DNA of 64,000 nt from Aurantimonas manganoxydans SI85-9A1 (lineage in GTDB: Bacteria; Pseudomonadota; Alphaproteobacteria; Rhizobiales; Rhizobiaceae). The notes below the pieces were generated by a model. That model made no database searches, had not been told where the DNA came from, and saw only the letters and a program-made list of their open reading frames with translations. Location: NCBI RefSeq assembly GCF_000153465.1, contig NZ_CH672387.1:2209903-2273902 (forward strand). Reading direction: 5' to 3'. The position numbers were made by a program, and so were the translations under genes. Shown one piece after another: positions 8,472 through 18,225 of this stretch (the first letter of the stretch is position 1; every line of letters starts with the position of its first letter).

Positions 8472-9611
8472 CTATGCTGCGAGCTGGCGGGCGTGCTGGC
8501 GCGCGGCCTCGCGGCTGGTTTCGCCGGCAAGGCGATGCAGGAAGCGCATGATCTCGTCGAAGCCCGAATCGCCCTGCGTGGCCGTGAACGACCCGGCGAC
8601 CCGCTGCATGACGACCTGCGGCACGTCCTCGACCGCCACGGACAGGCGTCCAGCGGCCAGGTCACGCCACACCGCGACGGCGCAGCGAAACAGCGGGGCC
8701 GAAGCGACGGGAAGTCCGGCCGCCGTCATCAGCGTGCGGAAGGCACTCTGGCGACCATCGGCAAGGATCGTGCGGACGCGGCGGTCAGACATGGCCGAGA
8801 GCCGCACCAGCGCTGCGGCGAACAGATCGATATTGCCGGTGCAGACCGTGCGCAGCAGGAAGGCGACGTTGAGCTGGCCGCTGGCGCGCAGATGCTCGAC
8901 CAGCGCCGGCACTTCGGCCTCGCCGACATTGTCGGCCAGGAGCGCGGTTGCCCGTTCGCAGGCTTCGAAGGCCAGCCTGTCGGCACGTTCGCCGCCGATA
9001 AGGTTGCGCAGCATCGGCAGTTCCGCCAGCGCCTGCCCGGTCCGCAGGATCAGGGTCTGGCGCACGGTGGACGGCAGGTCGTCCCGCGCCACCAGCGCAC
9101 CGCGCAGCGCTGCGACATCGCCATGCCGCTCGGAAATCCGGCGGTAGCTGATGCTGGCGATCCCGGCGCCCGGATTGCCGAGCAGGGTGATGCAGGTGGC
9201 GGCCGCGGCCAGTTCCGCCAGGGCCGCCGCGACCCGTGCCGAGACAAGGCGGCGCGCGGCGATGGCGTCCCGGAGGGCCTCGGAGCCGGTTGCGACGAGG
9301 TCAATCAGGTCGTCATCGGATAATGCCGGCGAGCGGCCGGCGACGATGCAGGCAATGCTGTCATTGTCCTCGCAGAGCGCGCGCAGGACGGCGCGCGGCG
9401 CCCCTCGCCCGTCGGCCAGTTCCAGTGCCATGGCCTGGCGCACCTTCGGCGAGGGATCGTCGAGCATGAGCATCAGGGCCGCGTCGGCACCCGGCCGCTC
9501 CTCGGCGGTGATGCGCCCGTCGAGCAGCGCCCGCGACAGGATCGCGGCGCCTTCGGCCCGCTGCGTGCTGGTCGCCGTCTCACACCATTTGACGAACCGC
9601 TGAACGATCAT
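8472..9611 (-). CDS. DUF2336 domain-containing protein
   Basis: A 379-residue, almost entirely helical protein with a HEAT-repeat-like character, for example LMLDDPSPKVRQAMALELA near residues 47-66 and repeated ALAELA/LLADN helices. This matches the DUF2336 family found mainly in Rhizobiales and relatives. Its function is not established. No signal peptide or transmembrane helix is evident, so it should be cytosolic, possibly a protein-protein scaffold. The start is the ATG at 9611 (MIVQRFVKWCETATS). The gene stands alone between convergent nadK and the flavin reductase/nitroreductase pair. The family call rests on overall pattern and length. Confidence 0.75.
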   Translation of the reverse strand: MIVQRFVKWCETATSTQRAEGAAILSRALLDGRITAEERPGADAALMLMLDDPSPKVRQAMALELADGRGAPRAVLRALCEDNDSIACIVAGRSPALSDDDLIDLVATGSEALRDAIAARRLVSARVAAALAELAAAATCITLLGNPGAGIASISYRRISERHGDVAALRGALVARDDLPSTVRQTLILRTGQALAELPMLRNLIGGERADRLAFEACERATALLADNVGEAEVPALVEHLRASGQLNVAFLLRTVCTGNIDLFAAALVRLSAMSDRRVRTILADGRQSAFRTLMTAAGLPVASAPLFRCAVAVWRDLAAGRLSVAVEDVPQVVMQRVAGSFTATQGDSGFDEIMRFLHRLAGETSREAARQHARQLAA

Positions 9612-9771
9612 GGAACTGGCGACCTCTGCTGCGCACCCGACTGTTGGAAAGGAGTGTGTCAGGCAAAGGTTTAGGTTTCGTTCACCATATCGATCGACGG
9701 AGCATCAACCATGTCGGCAGGTCGCCGCCCCTGCGACCTGTCCCTCGCAAGGGCGCGTTTCGCCTCGGAGA

Positions 9772-10395
9772 TCAGCTGTCGCTGGCATCCTCGAGCGTCG
9801 GCCGGCGCATCTGGAATACCTCGTCCGCGACGGCGTAGTCGAGATAGCCGAGCCGCGACAGCGGACGGGCGAGGCTCATCTCCAGCATGCCGTTCTTCAG
9901 CACCGATTCGGCGATGTGGATGCCGACGACCTGCCCGATGACCATCACCCAGTCCGACGGCTTGCCGTCGACGTCGACCGGCTGGAACGACTGGGTGACC
10001 TTGCATTCGAGCGCCGCCGGGCTCTCGGCCACGCGCGGCGCGGCGACAAGGCGGCACGGCGCCTCGGTCAGGCCGGCCAGTTCGAACTCGCTGCGGCCGC
10101 GCGGGGCCGGCGCCGAGGTGCGGTTCACCGCCGCGGCCAGATCGCCGGTCGCCATGTTGGCGACGAACTCGCCGCTCTCGATGGCGAGGTTGGCCGAATC
10201 CTTGAAGCCGGCCGAGGCGAACATCACCAGCTTGGGATGGTCGCTGACCGCGTTGAAGAAGCTGTAGGGCGCGAGATTGACCGCGCCGTCCTTCGCGCGC
10301 GTCGAAATCCAGCCGATGGGCCGCGGGGCGACGATGGCCTTGAACGGGTCATGCGGCAGTCCGTGGTCGCCGCGCTCGGGTTCGTAGAACAGCAT
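9772..10395 (-). CDS. flavin reductase family protein (FMN-binding split barrel)
   Basis: A 207-residue protein of the flavin reductase-like/DIM6-NTAB family, which binds FMN and commonly supplies reduced flavin to partner oxygenases. Characteristic segments are the N-terminal VAPRPIGWISTRAKDG, then VNLAPYSFFNAVSDHPKLVMF around residues 40-60, and KDSANLAIESGEFVANMA, the flavin-phosphate side. Its ATG at 10395 shares the last base of the preceding nitroreductase stop (TGATG), so the two are translationally coupled. A GTG three bases earlier is an alternative start. The pair looks like a flavoenzyme redox unit; the natural substrate is unknown. Confidence 0.85.
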   Translation of the reverse strand: MLFYEPERGDHGLPHDPFKAIVAPRPIGWISTRAKDGAVNLAPYSFFNAVSDHPKLVMFASAGFKDSANLAIESGEFVANMATGDLAAAVNRTSAPAPRGRSEFELAGLTEAPCRLVAAPRVAESPAALECKVTQSFQPVDVDGKPSDWVMVIGQVVGIHIAESVLKNGMLEMSLARPLSRLGYLDYAVADEVFQMRRPTLEDASDS

Positions 10396-10979
10396 CACTT
10401 CGCCTCCCGCGCCCGTGCCTCGGTGACGATGTCGGCGAGGTCGGGTCGCGGACGTTCCGTCGGCGCGTCCTGCGGGGTGCCGACATGGACGAAGCCGACG
10501 ACCTTCTCGTCCGCCGCGATGCCGAGAAGCGCCTTGGCGTCCTCGTCATAGGCGATCCATTCGGTCACCCAGTTGGCGCCGTAGCCGCGCGCATGCACCG
10601 CGGTGACGAGGTTCATCGCCGCCGCGCCGGCGGACAGCACCTGCTCCCACACCGGGATCTTCACATGCTCGCGGGCCGTCGACACGATTGCGATGACCAG
10701 CGGGCTGCGGCTGAGCCGGGTCGATTCGGCGCGCTGGCGCGCCTCGCCCAGCGGTGCGCCCTCGCGCGCCTCGGCCAGTTCGGCGAGCGCCTTGCCCAGA
10801 TCGTTCGCAGCGTCGCCGCGGTAGAGAATGAAACGCCACGGCGCCAGCTTGCCGTGATCGGGAACGCGCGATGCGATCTGCAGGATCTGGTCGAGCTCGG
10901 CCCCGTCTGGTGCCGGCGCGGCGAGCAGCGGAATCGGGATCGAGCGCCGGGTGGCGAGGAATGTCGTCGTGTCGGTCAA
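10395..10979 (-). CDS. nitroreductase family protein
   Basis: A 194-residue FMN-dependent NAD(P)H oxidoreductase of the nitroreductase superfamily. It shows TRRSIP near the N-terminus (FMN phosphate), the ASRVPDHGKLAPWRFILYRG segment, VLSAGAAAMNLVTAVHARGYGANWVT in the middle, and LGIAADEKVVGFVHVGTP near the end, all typical. I place the start at TTG 10979 because TAAGGA lies 7 bases upstream and the protein then begins at the usual family position. Longer frames add a poorly conserved leader. It is coupled to the downstream flavin reductase by a one-base overlap. Substrate not predictable. Confidence 0.85.
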   Translation of the reverse strand: MTDTTTFLATRRSIPIPLLAAPAPDGAELDQILQIASRVPDHGKLAPWRFILYRGDAANDLGKALAELAEAREGAPLGEARQRAESTRLSRSPLVIAIVSTAREHVKIPVWEQVLSAGAAAMNLVTAVHARGYGANWVTEWIAYDEDAKALLGIAADEKVVGFVHVGTPQDAPTERPRPDLADIVTEARAREAK

Positions 10980-11141
10980 GGCAGCGTCCTTACGTGATGG
11001 TGCGTTCCAGCTAGCCCTTGGCGGCCGCCAGATCAAACCGGCCGCGCCGCGCGAAACGGCGGGTCGGCGCGGCGAATTCGCCGTCGCATGAGCATTCGCC
11101 TTGAATTCGTCCATCATCTGGGGTCATGAGAGACGGGGTTT

Positions 11142-12299
11142 GTGAAAGCAGGGGTCTGGTTCGTGGCGGTCGATGCCCGTCTTGTGGCGATCATCAGTTC
11201 GATAGTGGTCGCGACGAGTCCGGGGCTGGCGCAGGATATCCCGATTCCGTCGCTGCTCGATCGCGGTGGCGGCCTGTTCGGCGGCGAGCCGCGCAAGCCG
11301 GGCGCCTATGTCTCCCCTTCCGCCAGCGAATTGCTGCCCAATGCCGCGGATGTGGGCGCAGCGCCGACGCGCGGCCTGCAGCGGTTCGACCCGATCGCCC
11401 TGCCCGTCGCACCCGGCATTCCGAAGGCGCCGAAGATCGAGCTTCCGGGTCTGCCCGCCTACGCGCCGCAGAACATGCCCAGCCAGGACATCATCCGTTC
11501 GCGCGCGACGCTGACGTTGAAAGCGCGGCTGACCGAGGACGGCGAGCCGATCCCCAACGGGCTCGTCTGGCGGCTGTTCTCTGCCATTCCGGCCATCGAC
11601 GGGCGCGCGACGCTGATCGCCTCGTCCGAAAGCAGCGAAGCCAATTTCGAGGTTCCGGCGGGCTCCTACATCCTGCATGTCGGCTTCGGCCGCGCCGGGG
11701 TCGTGAAGCGGATCGACTTCACCGGCGTGAAGACGCAGGAGACCATCACGCTGAATGCCGGCGGCCTGCGGCTAGACGCCATGGTCGGCGACGGCCAGAC
11801 GATAGAGCCGGCCCGCCTCTCCTTCGACGTGTACAGCGACGCCGAGACCGAGAGCGACCGCGACCTGATCGCCAGCGACGTGCCGCCCAACAAGGTGCTG
11901 CGGCTGAATGCCGGCACCTATCATATCGTGTCCAGCTACGGCTCGGTGAACGCGTCGGTGCGGGCCGACATCCGCGTCGAGCCGGGCAAGGTCACCGACG
12001 CGACCCTGCAGCACCGCGCCGCCTTGCTGACGATGAAGCTGGTGCGCGAGCTCGGCGGCGAGGCGATCGCCGACACGGCATGGTCGGTGACCACGGCCTC
12101 GGGCGATCCGGTGCGCGAAAGCGTCGGCGCCTTCCCGTCGATGGTGCTGGCGTCGGGCGACTACGTCATCGTCGCCCGCAACAACGACAAGGTCTACCAG
12201 CGGGCCTTTGCGGTGGAACCCGGCCAGAATACCGACGTGGAAGTGCTGACGTCGGATCTCGCGGAGACGCCGGACCCACTTGCCGGATCGGGCGACTAG
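11142..12299 (+). CDS. exported protein of unknown function with beta-sandwich repeats
   Basis: A 385-residue protein with an N-terminal signal peptide (WFVAVDARLVAIISSIVVAT, cleavage near PGLAQD). After a Pro/Leu-rich linker (residues 25-110) the remainder resembles repeated carboxypeptidase-regulatory or transthyretin-like beta-sandwiches: LTLKARLTEDGEPIPNGLVW, AGSYILHVGFGRAG and similar blocks recur about every 80-90 residues. I do not recognise a named family. The periplasmic or envelope location is inferred from the signal. The GTG at 11142 gives a leader of normal length. It stands alone, convergent with the acyltransferase gene. Confidence 0.6.
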   Translation: MKAGVWFVAVDARLVAIISSIVVATSPGLAQDIPIPSLLDRGGGLFGGEPRKPGAYVSPSASELLPNAADVGAAPTRGLQRFDPIALPVAPGIPKAPKIELPGLPAYAPQNMPSQDIIRSRATLTLKARLTEDGEPIPNGLVWRLFSAIPAIDGRATLIASSESSEANFEVPAGSYILHVGFGRAGVVKRIDFTGVKTQETITLNAGGLRLDAMVGDGQTIEPARLSFDVYSDAETESDRDLIASDVPPNKVLRLNAGTYHIVSSYGSVNASVRADIRVEPGKVTDATLQHRAALLTMKLVRELGGEAIADTAWSVTTASGDPVRESVGAFPSMVLASGDYVIVARNNDKVYQRAFAVEPGQNTDVEVLTSDLAETPDPLAGSGD

Positions 12300-12335
12300 C
12301 CCCGCACGATCATTCCCTTCGGTCGACAGTAAGAA

Positions 12336-13190
12336 TCAGGCGGCGATCGGTTCGCACACGGATTGGGGCTGGGCCGCCGGCCGCGCGAGACTGAAGACGG
12401 CCTGGCGCAGGCGCTCGGTCAGTAGCCGTCGGTCGCCGATGGCGGACAATTCCCCGGATGCGATCAACGGCCCGATGCTGAGGTCGATGGACCCGCCATA
12501 TCTGCGCCGGAACTCGCCGATCAGCAGCCCGACGCGAAGCGTCATCGACCAGCGGCTGACGAGGTGGAACAGCGGCCCGTTCTGGCCATGGACATGGATC
12601 GGCAGAACGGCGGCGCAGCCTGACCGGATCAGCCGCGCCGTGAACTGCTTCCAGGGCAGATCGGCTGCCTCGCCGAAGATCTTCGGCGCCGTGGCCACGC
12701 CGCCGGCCGGGAAGACGACGATGGTCGTGCCCTCGGCCAAGAGTCGCATCGCCTCGACCCGCGTCGCCATGTTGGCGGCCATCGCCGCGCGCGTCTCCTC
12801 GAAGGACACCGGCAGCCCATAGGCGGCCATTTCGGGGATCTTCATCAGGTCGGCATTGATGAGGATGCGGAACGGCCGGCCGAGCTGCTCCGCCAGGGCC
12901 AGAAGCGCGACGCCGTCGCCGATCCCGAAGGGATGGTTGGCGACCATCACCAGGCGCTCGGGCAGTGTCGCCGGGTCCGGGAGGCGGCCCTCGATCCGCA
13001 GGCTGATCCGCATCAGATCGAGCATCATGCCGAAGGCCGGCACGTCGCCGGATGCGAGGTGGCGCTGCCAGACCGCATAGAGCCGAGCGAGCCGGCGGCG
13101 GCCAGAGAGCTCTTCCATGGAGCGGATGGCGAGGCGCCGGACGAGCGTGTCCGAAGGGCGGGCGTAGGTCAGATGGGTCGTGGTTCGCAT
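12336..13190 (-). CDS. lysophospholipid acyltransferase family protein (PlsC-like)
   Basis: A 284-residue putative 1-acyl-glycerol-phosphate-type acyltransferase. The catalytic His-Asp pair is seen in VANHPFGIGDG (about residues 88-96). This is the spacing found in the OlsA/hemolysin-type branch rather than strict HX4D. A second conserved block is FPAGGVATAPKIFG (about 160-173), equivalent to the FPEG substrate motif. It probably works at the inner membrane face in glycerophospholipid or ornithine-lipid synthesis; the acceptor is not determinable. Start ATG 13190 (MRTTTHLTYARPSD). It lies downstream of thrS, separated by a strong terminator, so it has its own promoter. Confidence 0.75.
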   Translation of the reverse strand: MRTTTHLTYARPSDTLVRRLAIRSMEELSGRRRLARLYAVWQRHLASGDVPAFGMMLDLMRISLRIEGRLPDPATLPERLVMVANHPFGIGDGVALLALAEQLGRPFRILINADLMKIPEMAAYGLPVSFEETRAAMAANMATRVEAMRLLAEGTTIVVFPAGGVATAPKIFGEAADLPWKQFTARLIRSGCAAVLPIHVHGQNGPLFHLVSRWSMTLRVGLLIGEFRRRYGGSIDLSIGPLIASGELSAIGDRRLLTERLRQAVFSLARPAAQPQSVCEPIAA

Positions 13191-13251
13191 CGGCCGGCCA
13201 TGAACGGTTTTCCGTCCCTAGCCGACCACCGATGACAGGCCGATGACGAAA

Positions 13252-13280
13252 ACGGGCCCCGGATCGGCTCCGGGGCCCGT
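13252..13280 (-). terminator. intrinsic terminator of thrS
   Basis: A perfect 12-bp stem (13252-13263 with 13269-13280, ACGGGCCCCGGA arms) with a 5-base loop lies 12 bases beyond the thrS stop. On the minus strand it is followed by TTTT. Confidence 0.85.
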
Positions 13281-13292
13281 CGAATGTTCGTC

Positions 13293-15272
13293 TCAGGCGA
13301 CCTTGCGGCGCGCCTCCTGCCGGCGCTTCAGGTCCGGCGGCACAGCCTCGTCGGCGAGCGCCGCGACCGCGTCGTCCAATGCCATCGGCGTCTGCTCGCG
13401 AGCACCGAGCCGACGGATGTTGACGGTCCGCTCCTCGGCCTCGCGCTTGCCGCAGACCATGATCACCGGGACCTTGGCCATGGAGTGCTCGCGGACCTTG
13501 TAGTTGATCTTCTCGTTGCGAAGATCGGTCTCGACCTGCAGGCCGGCCTGGCGCAGCTCCTCGGCGACCTGCAGCGCATAGTCGTCGGCCTCCGACGTGA
13601 TCGTCGCCACGACGACCTGCAGCGGCGACAGCCACAGCGGCAGATGGCCGGCGCAGTTCTCGATCAGGATGCCGATGAAGCGCTCGACCGAGCCCAGCAT
13701 CGCGCGATGCAGCATCACCGGCGTCTTCTTCTCCGAATCGCGGTCGATGTAGAACGCTCCGAAGCGGCCCGGCAGGTTGAAGTCCACCTGATTGGTGCCG
13801 ACCTGCCATTGCCGGCCGATCGCGTCGCGCAAGGTGTACTCGTATTTCGGGCCGTAGAAGGCACCGTCACCCTCAGCGACGGCCGTGGTGATGTGGCCCT
13901 TGCCCTGCTCCTCGATGATCGCGAGAACGTCGCGCATCGAGGCTTCCGCCTTGTCCCACAATTCATCCGACCCGACGCGCTTCTCGGGCCGGGTGGACAG
14001 CTTCACCAGCACGTCCTCGAAGCCGAAATCACGATAGATCGACAGGATCAGGTCGTTGATCTTCAGGCTTTCGGCGGTGATCTGCTCCTCGGTGCAGAAG
14101 ACATGGGCGTCATCCTGCGTGAAGGCGCGCACGCGCATCAGCCCGTGCAGCGCGCCGGACGGCTCGTACCGATGCACGGCGCCGAACTCGGCGATCTTCA
14201 GCGGCAGGTCGCGATAGCTCTTCAGCCCATGCTTGAAGATCTGCACGTGCCCCGGGCAGTTCATTGGCTTCAGCGCGAAGACCCGCTCATCCTCCGTCTC
14301 GGTGACGAACATGTCCTCGTGATATTTTTCCCAATGCCCTGAGGTCTCCCAGAGCGACCGCTCGAGGAGTTGCGGCGCGTTCACTTCCTGGTAGCCCTCG
14401 GCCTCCTGGCGCCGGCGCACATAGGAGACGAGCGTCTGGTAGAGACGCCAGCCCTTGGGATGCCAGAACACCGTGCCCGGTGCGTCCTCCTGGAAATGGA
14501 ACAGGTCCATCTCGCGGCCGAGCCGCCGGTGGTCGCGCTTCTCGGCCTCCTCCAGCATGTGGAGATAGGCTGCGAGCTGCTCCTTGGTGGCCCAGGCGGT
14601 GCCGTAGATGCGAGTCAACATCGGGTTGTTGGAATCACCGCGCCAGTAGGCGCCGGCCACCTTCATCAGCTTGAAGGCGTCGCCGATCTGGCCGGTCGCC
14701 GCCATGTGCGGACCGCGGCAGAGGTCGAACCAGTCGCCCTGGCTGTAGATCTTCAGGTCCTGGCCTTCGGGGATCGCGTCGACGAGCTCGACCTTGTAGG
14801 CCTCGCCTTTCTCGGCGAAGACCGCCTTCGCCTTGTCGCGCGACCAGACCTCCTTGGTGAAGGGCGCGTTGCGACGGATGATCTCCACCATCTTCTTCTC
14901 GATGACCGGCAGGTCGTCCGGCGTGAACGGCGTGTCGCGGGCGAAATCGTAGAAAAAGCCGTTCTCGATCACCGGGCCGATCGTGACCTGGGTGCCCGGC
15001 CACAATTCCTGCACCGCCTCGGCCATGACGTGCGCCGCATCGTGGCGGATCAGTTCCAGCGCCCGCGGGTCGTCGCGGGTGATGATCTCGATCGCCCCGG
15101 CACGGCCGACCGGGTCGGCCAGGTCGCGGACCTCGCCGTCGAGCGCATAGGCGACGGATTTCTTGAGAAGCGATTTGGAAATGCCGCCCGCGATGTCACG
15201 GCCGCTCGTGTCGGCCTCGTATTCGCGCACGGATCCATCGGGGAAGGTCAGGGAAACGGCGTTCGCCATCAT
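13293..15272 (-). CDS. thrS: threonine--tRNA ligase
   Basis: Charges tRNA-Thr with threonine. The 659-residue product has the full class IIa layout: TGS domain (residues 1-65, [14 protein letters not shown]), editing domain with [21 protein letters not shown] (HxxxH near residue 77) and a later zinc-binding MNCPGH. It also has motif 2 in [20 protein letters not shown], motif 3 in [18 protein letters not shown], and the anticodon-binding domain ([20 protein letters not shown]). Two adjacent ATG codons start the gene; I use the upstream one at 15272, with AAGAGA just before. It ends at a strong intrinsic terminator. It is divergent from the LysM gene at 15424. Confidence 0.97.
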   Translation of the reverse strand: MMANAVSLTFPDGSVREYEADTSGRDIAGGISKSLLKKSVAYALDGEVRDLADPVGRAGAIEIITRDDPRALELIRHDAAHVMAEAVQELWPGTQVTIGPVIENGFFYDFARDTPFTPDDLPVIEKKMVEIIRRNAPFTKEVWSRDKAKAVFAEKGEAYKVELVDAIPEGQDLKIYSQGDWFDLCRGPHMAATGQIGDAFKLMKVAGAYWRGDSNNPMLTRIYGTAWATKEQLAAYLHMLEEAEKRDHRRLGREMDLFHFQEDAPGTVFWHPKGWRLYQTLVSYVRRRQEAEGYQEVNAPQLLERSLWETSGHWEKYHEDMFVTETEDERVFALKPMNCPGHVQIFKHGLKSYRDLPLKIAEFGAVHRYEPSGALHGLMRVRAFTQDDAHVFCTEEQITAESLKINDLILSIYRDFGFEDVLVKLSTRPEKRVGSDELWDKAEASMRDVLAIIEEQGKGHITTAVAEGDGAFYGPKYEYTLRDAIGRQWQVGTNQVDFNLPGRFGAFYIDRDSEKKTPVMLHRAMLGSVERFIGILIENCAGHLPLWLSPLQVVVATITSEADDYALQVAEELRQAGLQVETDLRNEKINYKVREHSMAKVPVIMVCGKREAEERTVNIRRLGAREQTPMALDDAVAALADEAVPPDLKRRQEARRKVA

Positions 15273-15423
15273 GTATCTCTTTCGTTCCAGTCCCGCCTAC
15301 GATCGCGGGTGGTTGCTGTGACCGGCAACGGCCGGCCGAACGGTGGCAGTCGGGTACGATTGCTCAAGGGGTTCGGGCGGGATATATTTGGATGCGGCGT
15401 TCCGATGCAAGGGAGCCAGTTCG

Positions 15424-15915
15424 ATGAACATCGAAATCCTGCAGCCGAAGCCTTTCGATCTTGTCGGAAGCCGGATCCTGATCGCCGGTAACGCGGTCGG
15501 TTTCGAGGCGCATCTGTCGATCCTCATCGGCGAAGGCCACGACGAGGTTTCCGCCTCCGCCACGGCCGGCTCGACATCGATCCGCCAGTTCCAGGCGGCG
15601 GTCGACATTCCCGACGGCACAGCCTTCACCCTCAACCGGCTGTTCGTAACCGTCTCCGACGACAGCGGCGGCGGCGACGGGGTGCCTCCCCCCACCGTGA
15701 CGGTACCGGTTCTCTACGGCCCGCTGATCCTGCCGGGCTTTTCCGGCTACTGGCTGCACCAGGTCGCTGCTGGCGACACGCTGTCGAAGCTGGCGCTGCG
15801 CTATTTCGACGACGCCACCAAGTTCCCGATCATTCACCAGGCGAACCAGCACATCGTCGCCAATCCGAGCCTGATCTTTCCCGGCCAAGTGCTAAGGATT
15901 CCGCGCGCCTTCTGA
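15424..15915 (+). CDS. Gmad2-like immunoglobulin domain plus LysM domain protein
   Basis: A 163-residue protein. Residues 1-100 form a beta-rich domain (MNIEILQPKPFDLVGSRILI, then AGNAVGFEAHLSI) that resembles the bacterial Gmad2 immunoglobulin-like fold. Residues about 110-162 are a LysM module (WLHQVAAGDTLSKLALRYFD, then VANPSLIFPGQVLRIP), which binds peptidoglycan-type glycans. No signal peptide is present, so how it meets cell wall is unclear; such leaderless LysM proteins are common. The ATG at 15424 has GGGAG 9 bases upstream. It is divergent from thrS and convergent with yidD. Confidence 0.7.
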   Translation: MNIEILQPKPFDLVGSRILIAGNAVGFEAHLSILIGEGHDEVSASATAGSTSIRQFQAAVDIPDGTAFTLNRLFVTVSDDSGGGDGVPPPTVTVPVLYGPLILPGFSGYWLHQVAAGDTLSKLALRYFDDATKFPIIHQANQHIVANPSLIFPGQVLRIPRAF

Positions 15916-15939
15916 GCGCCGGCCAGACTGGGCGGGCCG

Positions 15940-16335
15940 CTACTCTGGAGTGCGCACAGCCGGGCGGCCCAGCCGCAGCAAGCGCCACGGCGCCCACCAG
16001 CGGTGCCGTGCCGGCAGCGCTTCGGGTACATTGTCGATGCCGCTGGTGCCGAACGGGCCGCAGCGGCCGACCCGAAAGACGGACAACCAGCCGCCGCTCC
16101 ACAGGCCATGGCGCGCCACGGCCTCATAGGCATATTCCGAGCAGGTCGGCAGATGCCGGCAGTGGCTGCCGATCAGCGGCGACAGGGTCAGCTGGTAGAG
16201 GCGCACGAGACCGAGGCCCAGATACCGGCCGGGCGTTGCCCGCCACGGGCCGGAATAGTTGCGCCCAGCTGCGATGCCCATGCCGGCGGCGGCCGCACGG
16301 CCAGGATCGGCGTCGTCGGTCTGGCGGTCGCACAT
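15940..16335 (-). CDS. yidD: membrane protein insertion efficiency factor YidD
   Basis: A small amphipathic inner-membrane-associated protein that assists YidC-dependent insertion. The core GLVRLYQLTLSPLIGSHCRH, PTCSEYAYEAVARHGLWSGG and RVGRCGPFGTSGIDNVPE is diagnostic, including the conserved cysteines. The product is 131 residues from the ATG at 16335, with about 40 residues ahead of the core; a later Met inside the frame is also possible. In many bacteria yidD sits with rpmH, rnpA and yidC; here it instead follows the NifU-like gene by 48 bases on the same strand. Confidence 0.9.
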   Translation of the reverse strand: MCDRQTDDADPGRAAAAGMGIAAGRNYSGPWRATPGRYLGLGLVRLYQLTLSPLIGSHCRHLPTCSEYAYEAVARHGLWSGGWLSVFRVGRCGPFGTSGIDNVPEALPARHRWWAPWRLLRLGRPAVRTPE

Positions 16336-16383
16336 GGGCCTAGTGCCCCGCCCGGATCGACGGCGCGTACCGGCCACTCAGGC

Positions 16384-16836
16384 TCACGCCGCCGCGCTCT
16401 TGTCCCGTGCGGCGATCTTGTCCAGCGCGTCGACCACGGCGTCGAAGGTCAGCATGGTCGAGGCGTGGCGCGCCTTGTACTCGCGCACCGGCTCCAGATA
16501 TCTTAGATCGGCGAAGCGGCCCTCCGGCGGTGCGCCGTTCTCCTTGAGCATCCGCCGCATGGTCTCGCGGGTGGCGCGCAGTTCTTCCGGCGTCGCCCCG
16601 ACGACGTGGCTCGCCATCACCGACGACGAGGCCTGGCCGAGGGCGCAGGCCTTCACCTCGTGGGCGAAGTCCGCCACGACGCCGTCGGCAAGTTTCAGGT
16701 CGATCGTCACGGTCGAGCCACACAGCTTGGAATGCGCCGTGGCGCTGGCATCCGGAGCCTCCAGCCGCCCGATGCGGGGTATGTTTCCCGCCAGTTCCAG
16801 TATCCGCGCGTTGTAGACGTCGTCGATCACTTGCAC
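16384..16836 (-). CDS. iron-sulfur cluster scaffold-like protein (NifU/IscU N-terminal type)
   Basis: A 150-residue protein with the IscU/NifU N-terminal fold: VIDDVYNARILELAGNIPR at the start, HSKLCGSTVTIDLKLADG, then HEVKACALGQASSSVMASHV. Two of the three IscU cluster-ligand cysteines are visible (SKLCGS and KACALG). The third, near the C-terminal end in canonical IscU, is absent, as in the NifU-like proteins common in alphaproteobacteria. It may therefore act as an accessory carrier rather than the main scaffold. I start it at GTG 16836; GTG 16830 is equally possible. It is divergent from folE and upstream of yidD. Confidence 0.75.
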   Translation of the reverse strand: MQVIDDVYNARILELAGNIPRIGRLEAPDASATAHSKLCGSTVTIDLKLADGVVADFAHEVKACALGQASSSVMASHVVGATPEELRATRETMRRMLKENGAPPEGRFADLRYLEPVREYKARHASTMLTFDAVVDALDKIAARDKSAAA

Positions 16837-17089
16837 ACCAATCCATCGCGCAATTGCCGATGGCCCTGTCATTTCGTTCGGTCGGAAATTATATAGGACG
16901 CGTGGCACCGGTTCGAAAGTCGCCGTCAGGTCGGCTTCGACATGAAGCGGCCCCTTGCGGCCACCGAAGATAGAGATGAGCGTGACGAAGATTTCGATTG
17001 CGGGCCGGGCCGGCCATCCGGCCAAGAATCCCGACCATCATTCGCAGTGGATCGCAGCGCGCATTCCCACGGCACCGGAGCGCAACGAC

Positions 17090-17713
17090 ATGGAATCCGT
17101 CGTCAAGAAATTCCCCGAAGCAGCCGACGAGCGCGCGGACGACCGGCCGAGCCGGGCCGAGGCGGAGGCTGCGGTCAAGACGCTGCTGCGCTGGATCGGC
17201 GAGGACCCGTCGCGCGAGGGCCTGCTGGAGACCCCTGCCCGCGTGGTGAAGGCGTATGAGGAACTCTTCGGCGGCTACAAGCTCGAAGCCGGCGACGTTC
17301 TCGGCCGCACGTTTCAGGACGTCTCGGGCTATGACGACATGGTTCTTGTCCGCGACATCGACTTCCACTCCCATTGCGAGCACCACATGGTGCCGATCAT
17401 CGGCAAGGCGCATGTCGCTTATGTGCCGGACGGTCGCGTTCTGGGCCTGTCGAAGATCGCTCGCGTCGTCGACATCTACGGGCGCCGTCTCCAGACGCAG
17501 GAATCCATGACCGCGCAGATCGCCTCGGCCATTGCCGGCATGCTGGTCCCCAAGGGCATCGCCGTGATGATCGAGGCCGAACACATGTGCATGTCCATGC
17601 GCGGCATCCGCTCCAAGGGCTCGATGACCATCACCTCGGCCTTCCAGGGCGTCTTCGCCGAGGATGGGGAGTTCAAGTCCCGCTTCCTCGCGCAGGCCAG
17701 CAGCCGCTCGTGA
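17090..17713 (+). CDS. folE: GTP cyclohydrolase I
   Basis: Converts GTP to 7,8-dihydroneopterin triphosphate, the first step of folate (and queuosine precursor) synthesis. The 207-residue product has the zinc ligands Cys96 and His99 in [10 protein letters not shown] and Cys167 in [17 protein letters not shown], plus the substrate segment [21 protein letters not shown]. This is the zinc-dependent type IA. The ATG at 17090 is preceded by GGAG with 9 bases spacing. It overlaps or abuts hisI downstream (the hisI ATG is 9 bases after the folE stop, with a GTG overlapping the stop), suggesting one transcript. Confidence 0.96.
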   Translation: MESVVKKFPEAADERADDRPSRAEAEAAVKTLLRWIGEDPSREGLLETPARVVKAYEELFGGYKLEAGDVLGRTFQDVSGYDDMVLVRDIDFHSHCEHHMVPIIGKAHVAYVPDGRVLGLSKIARVVDIYGRRLQTQESMTAQIASAIAGMLVPKGIAVMIEAEHMCMSMRGIRSKGSMTITSAFQGVFAEDGEFKSRFLAQASSRS

Positions 17714-17721
17714 CTGCCGAC

Positions 17722-18153
17722 ATGTCGCCTGCCCCGCTCTTTGCTGCTCCCTCCTCTGATCACCACGAACAGGAAGAGGGCGCGGTTCTGCGTCCGCGTT
17801 TCGACGCGGCCGGTCTTGTCACCGCCGTCGTCACCGACGTGGCGTCCGGCGACCTCCTGATGGTCGCGCACATGAATGCCGAGGCGCTGGACCGGACGCT
17901 GGCCACGGGCATTGCCCATTACTGGTCGCGCTCGCGCCAGGCGCTGTGGAAGAAGGGCGAAACCTCCGGCGCCCTGCAGAGCGTCGCCGAGATCCGCATC
18001 GACTGCGACCAGGACGCGGTGTGGCTCAAGGTCGCCGCCGCCAAGCCCGATGACACCTGTCACACGGGCCGCGACACCTGTTTCTATCGCCGCGTGGCCG
18101 CCGACGGCCGCACGCTCGACGCCTCGCCGGGCCGGGACTCCGACGCCAGTTGA
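17722..18153 (+). CDS. hisI: phosphoribosyl-AMP cyclohydrolase
   Basis: Opens the purine ring of phosphoribosyl-AMP in the third step of histidine synthesis. The 143-residue stand-alone (HisI-only) protein shows Asp94/Asp96/Asp98 for magnesium and the zinc cysteines Cys95, Cys113 and Cys120 in RIDCDQDAV and [15 protein letters not shown]. Upstream is [16 protein letters not shown], the substrate-phosphate loop. The start is ATG 17722; a GTG at 17710 overlapping the folE stop would add four residues and would imply coupling. The folE-hisI pairing recurs in alphaproteobacteria. Confidence 0.93.
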   Translation: MSPAPLFAAPSSDHHEQEEGAVLRPRFDAAGLVTAVVTDVASGDLLMVAHMNAEALDRTLATGIAHYWSRSRQALWKKGETSGALQSVAEIRIDCDQDAVWLKVAAAKPDDTCHTGRDTCFYRRVAADGRTLDASPGRDSDAS

Positions 18154-18225
18154 TCCTTAAGCAGTTGATCAAACTTTAGGCGCATCATGATCCATTGATC
18201 GTGATTGCCAGCCGGAGTGACGCGG

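Noticed and set aside
18150-18205. Clustered TTGATC motifs upstream of the patatin gene
   Set aside because: No pair has the N4 spacing and the second half-site of an FNR-type box.
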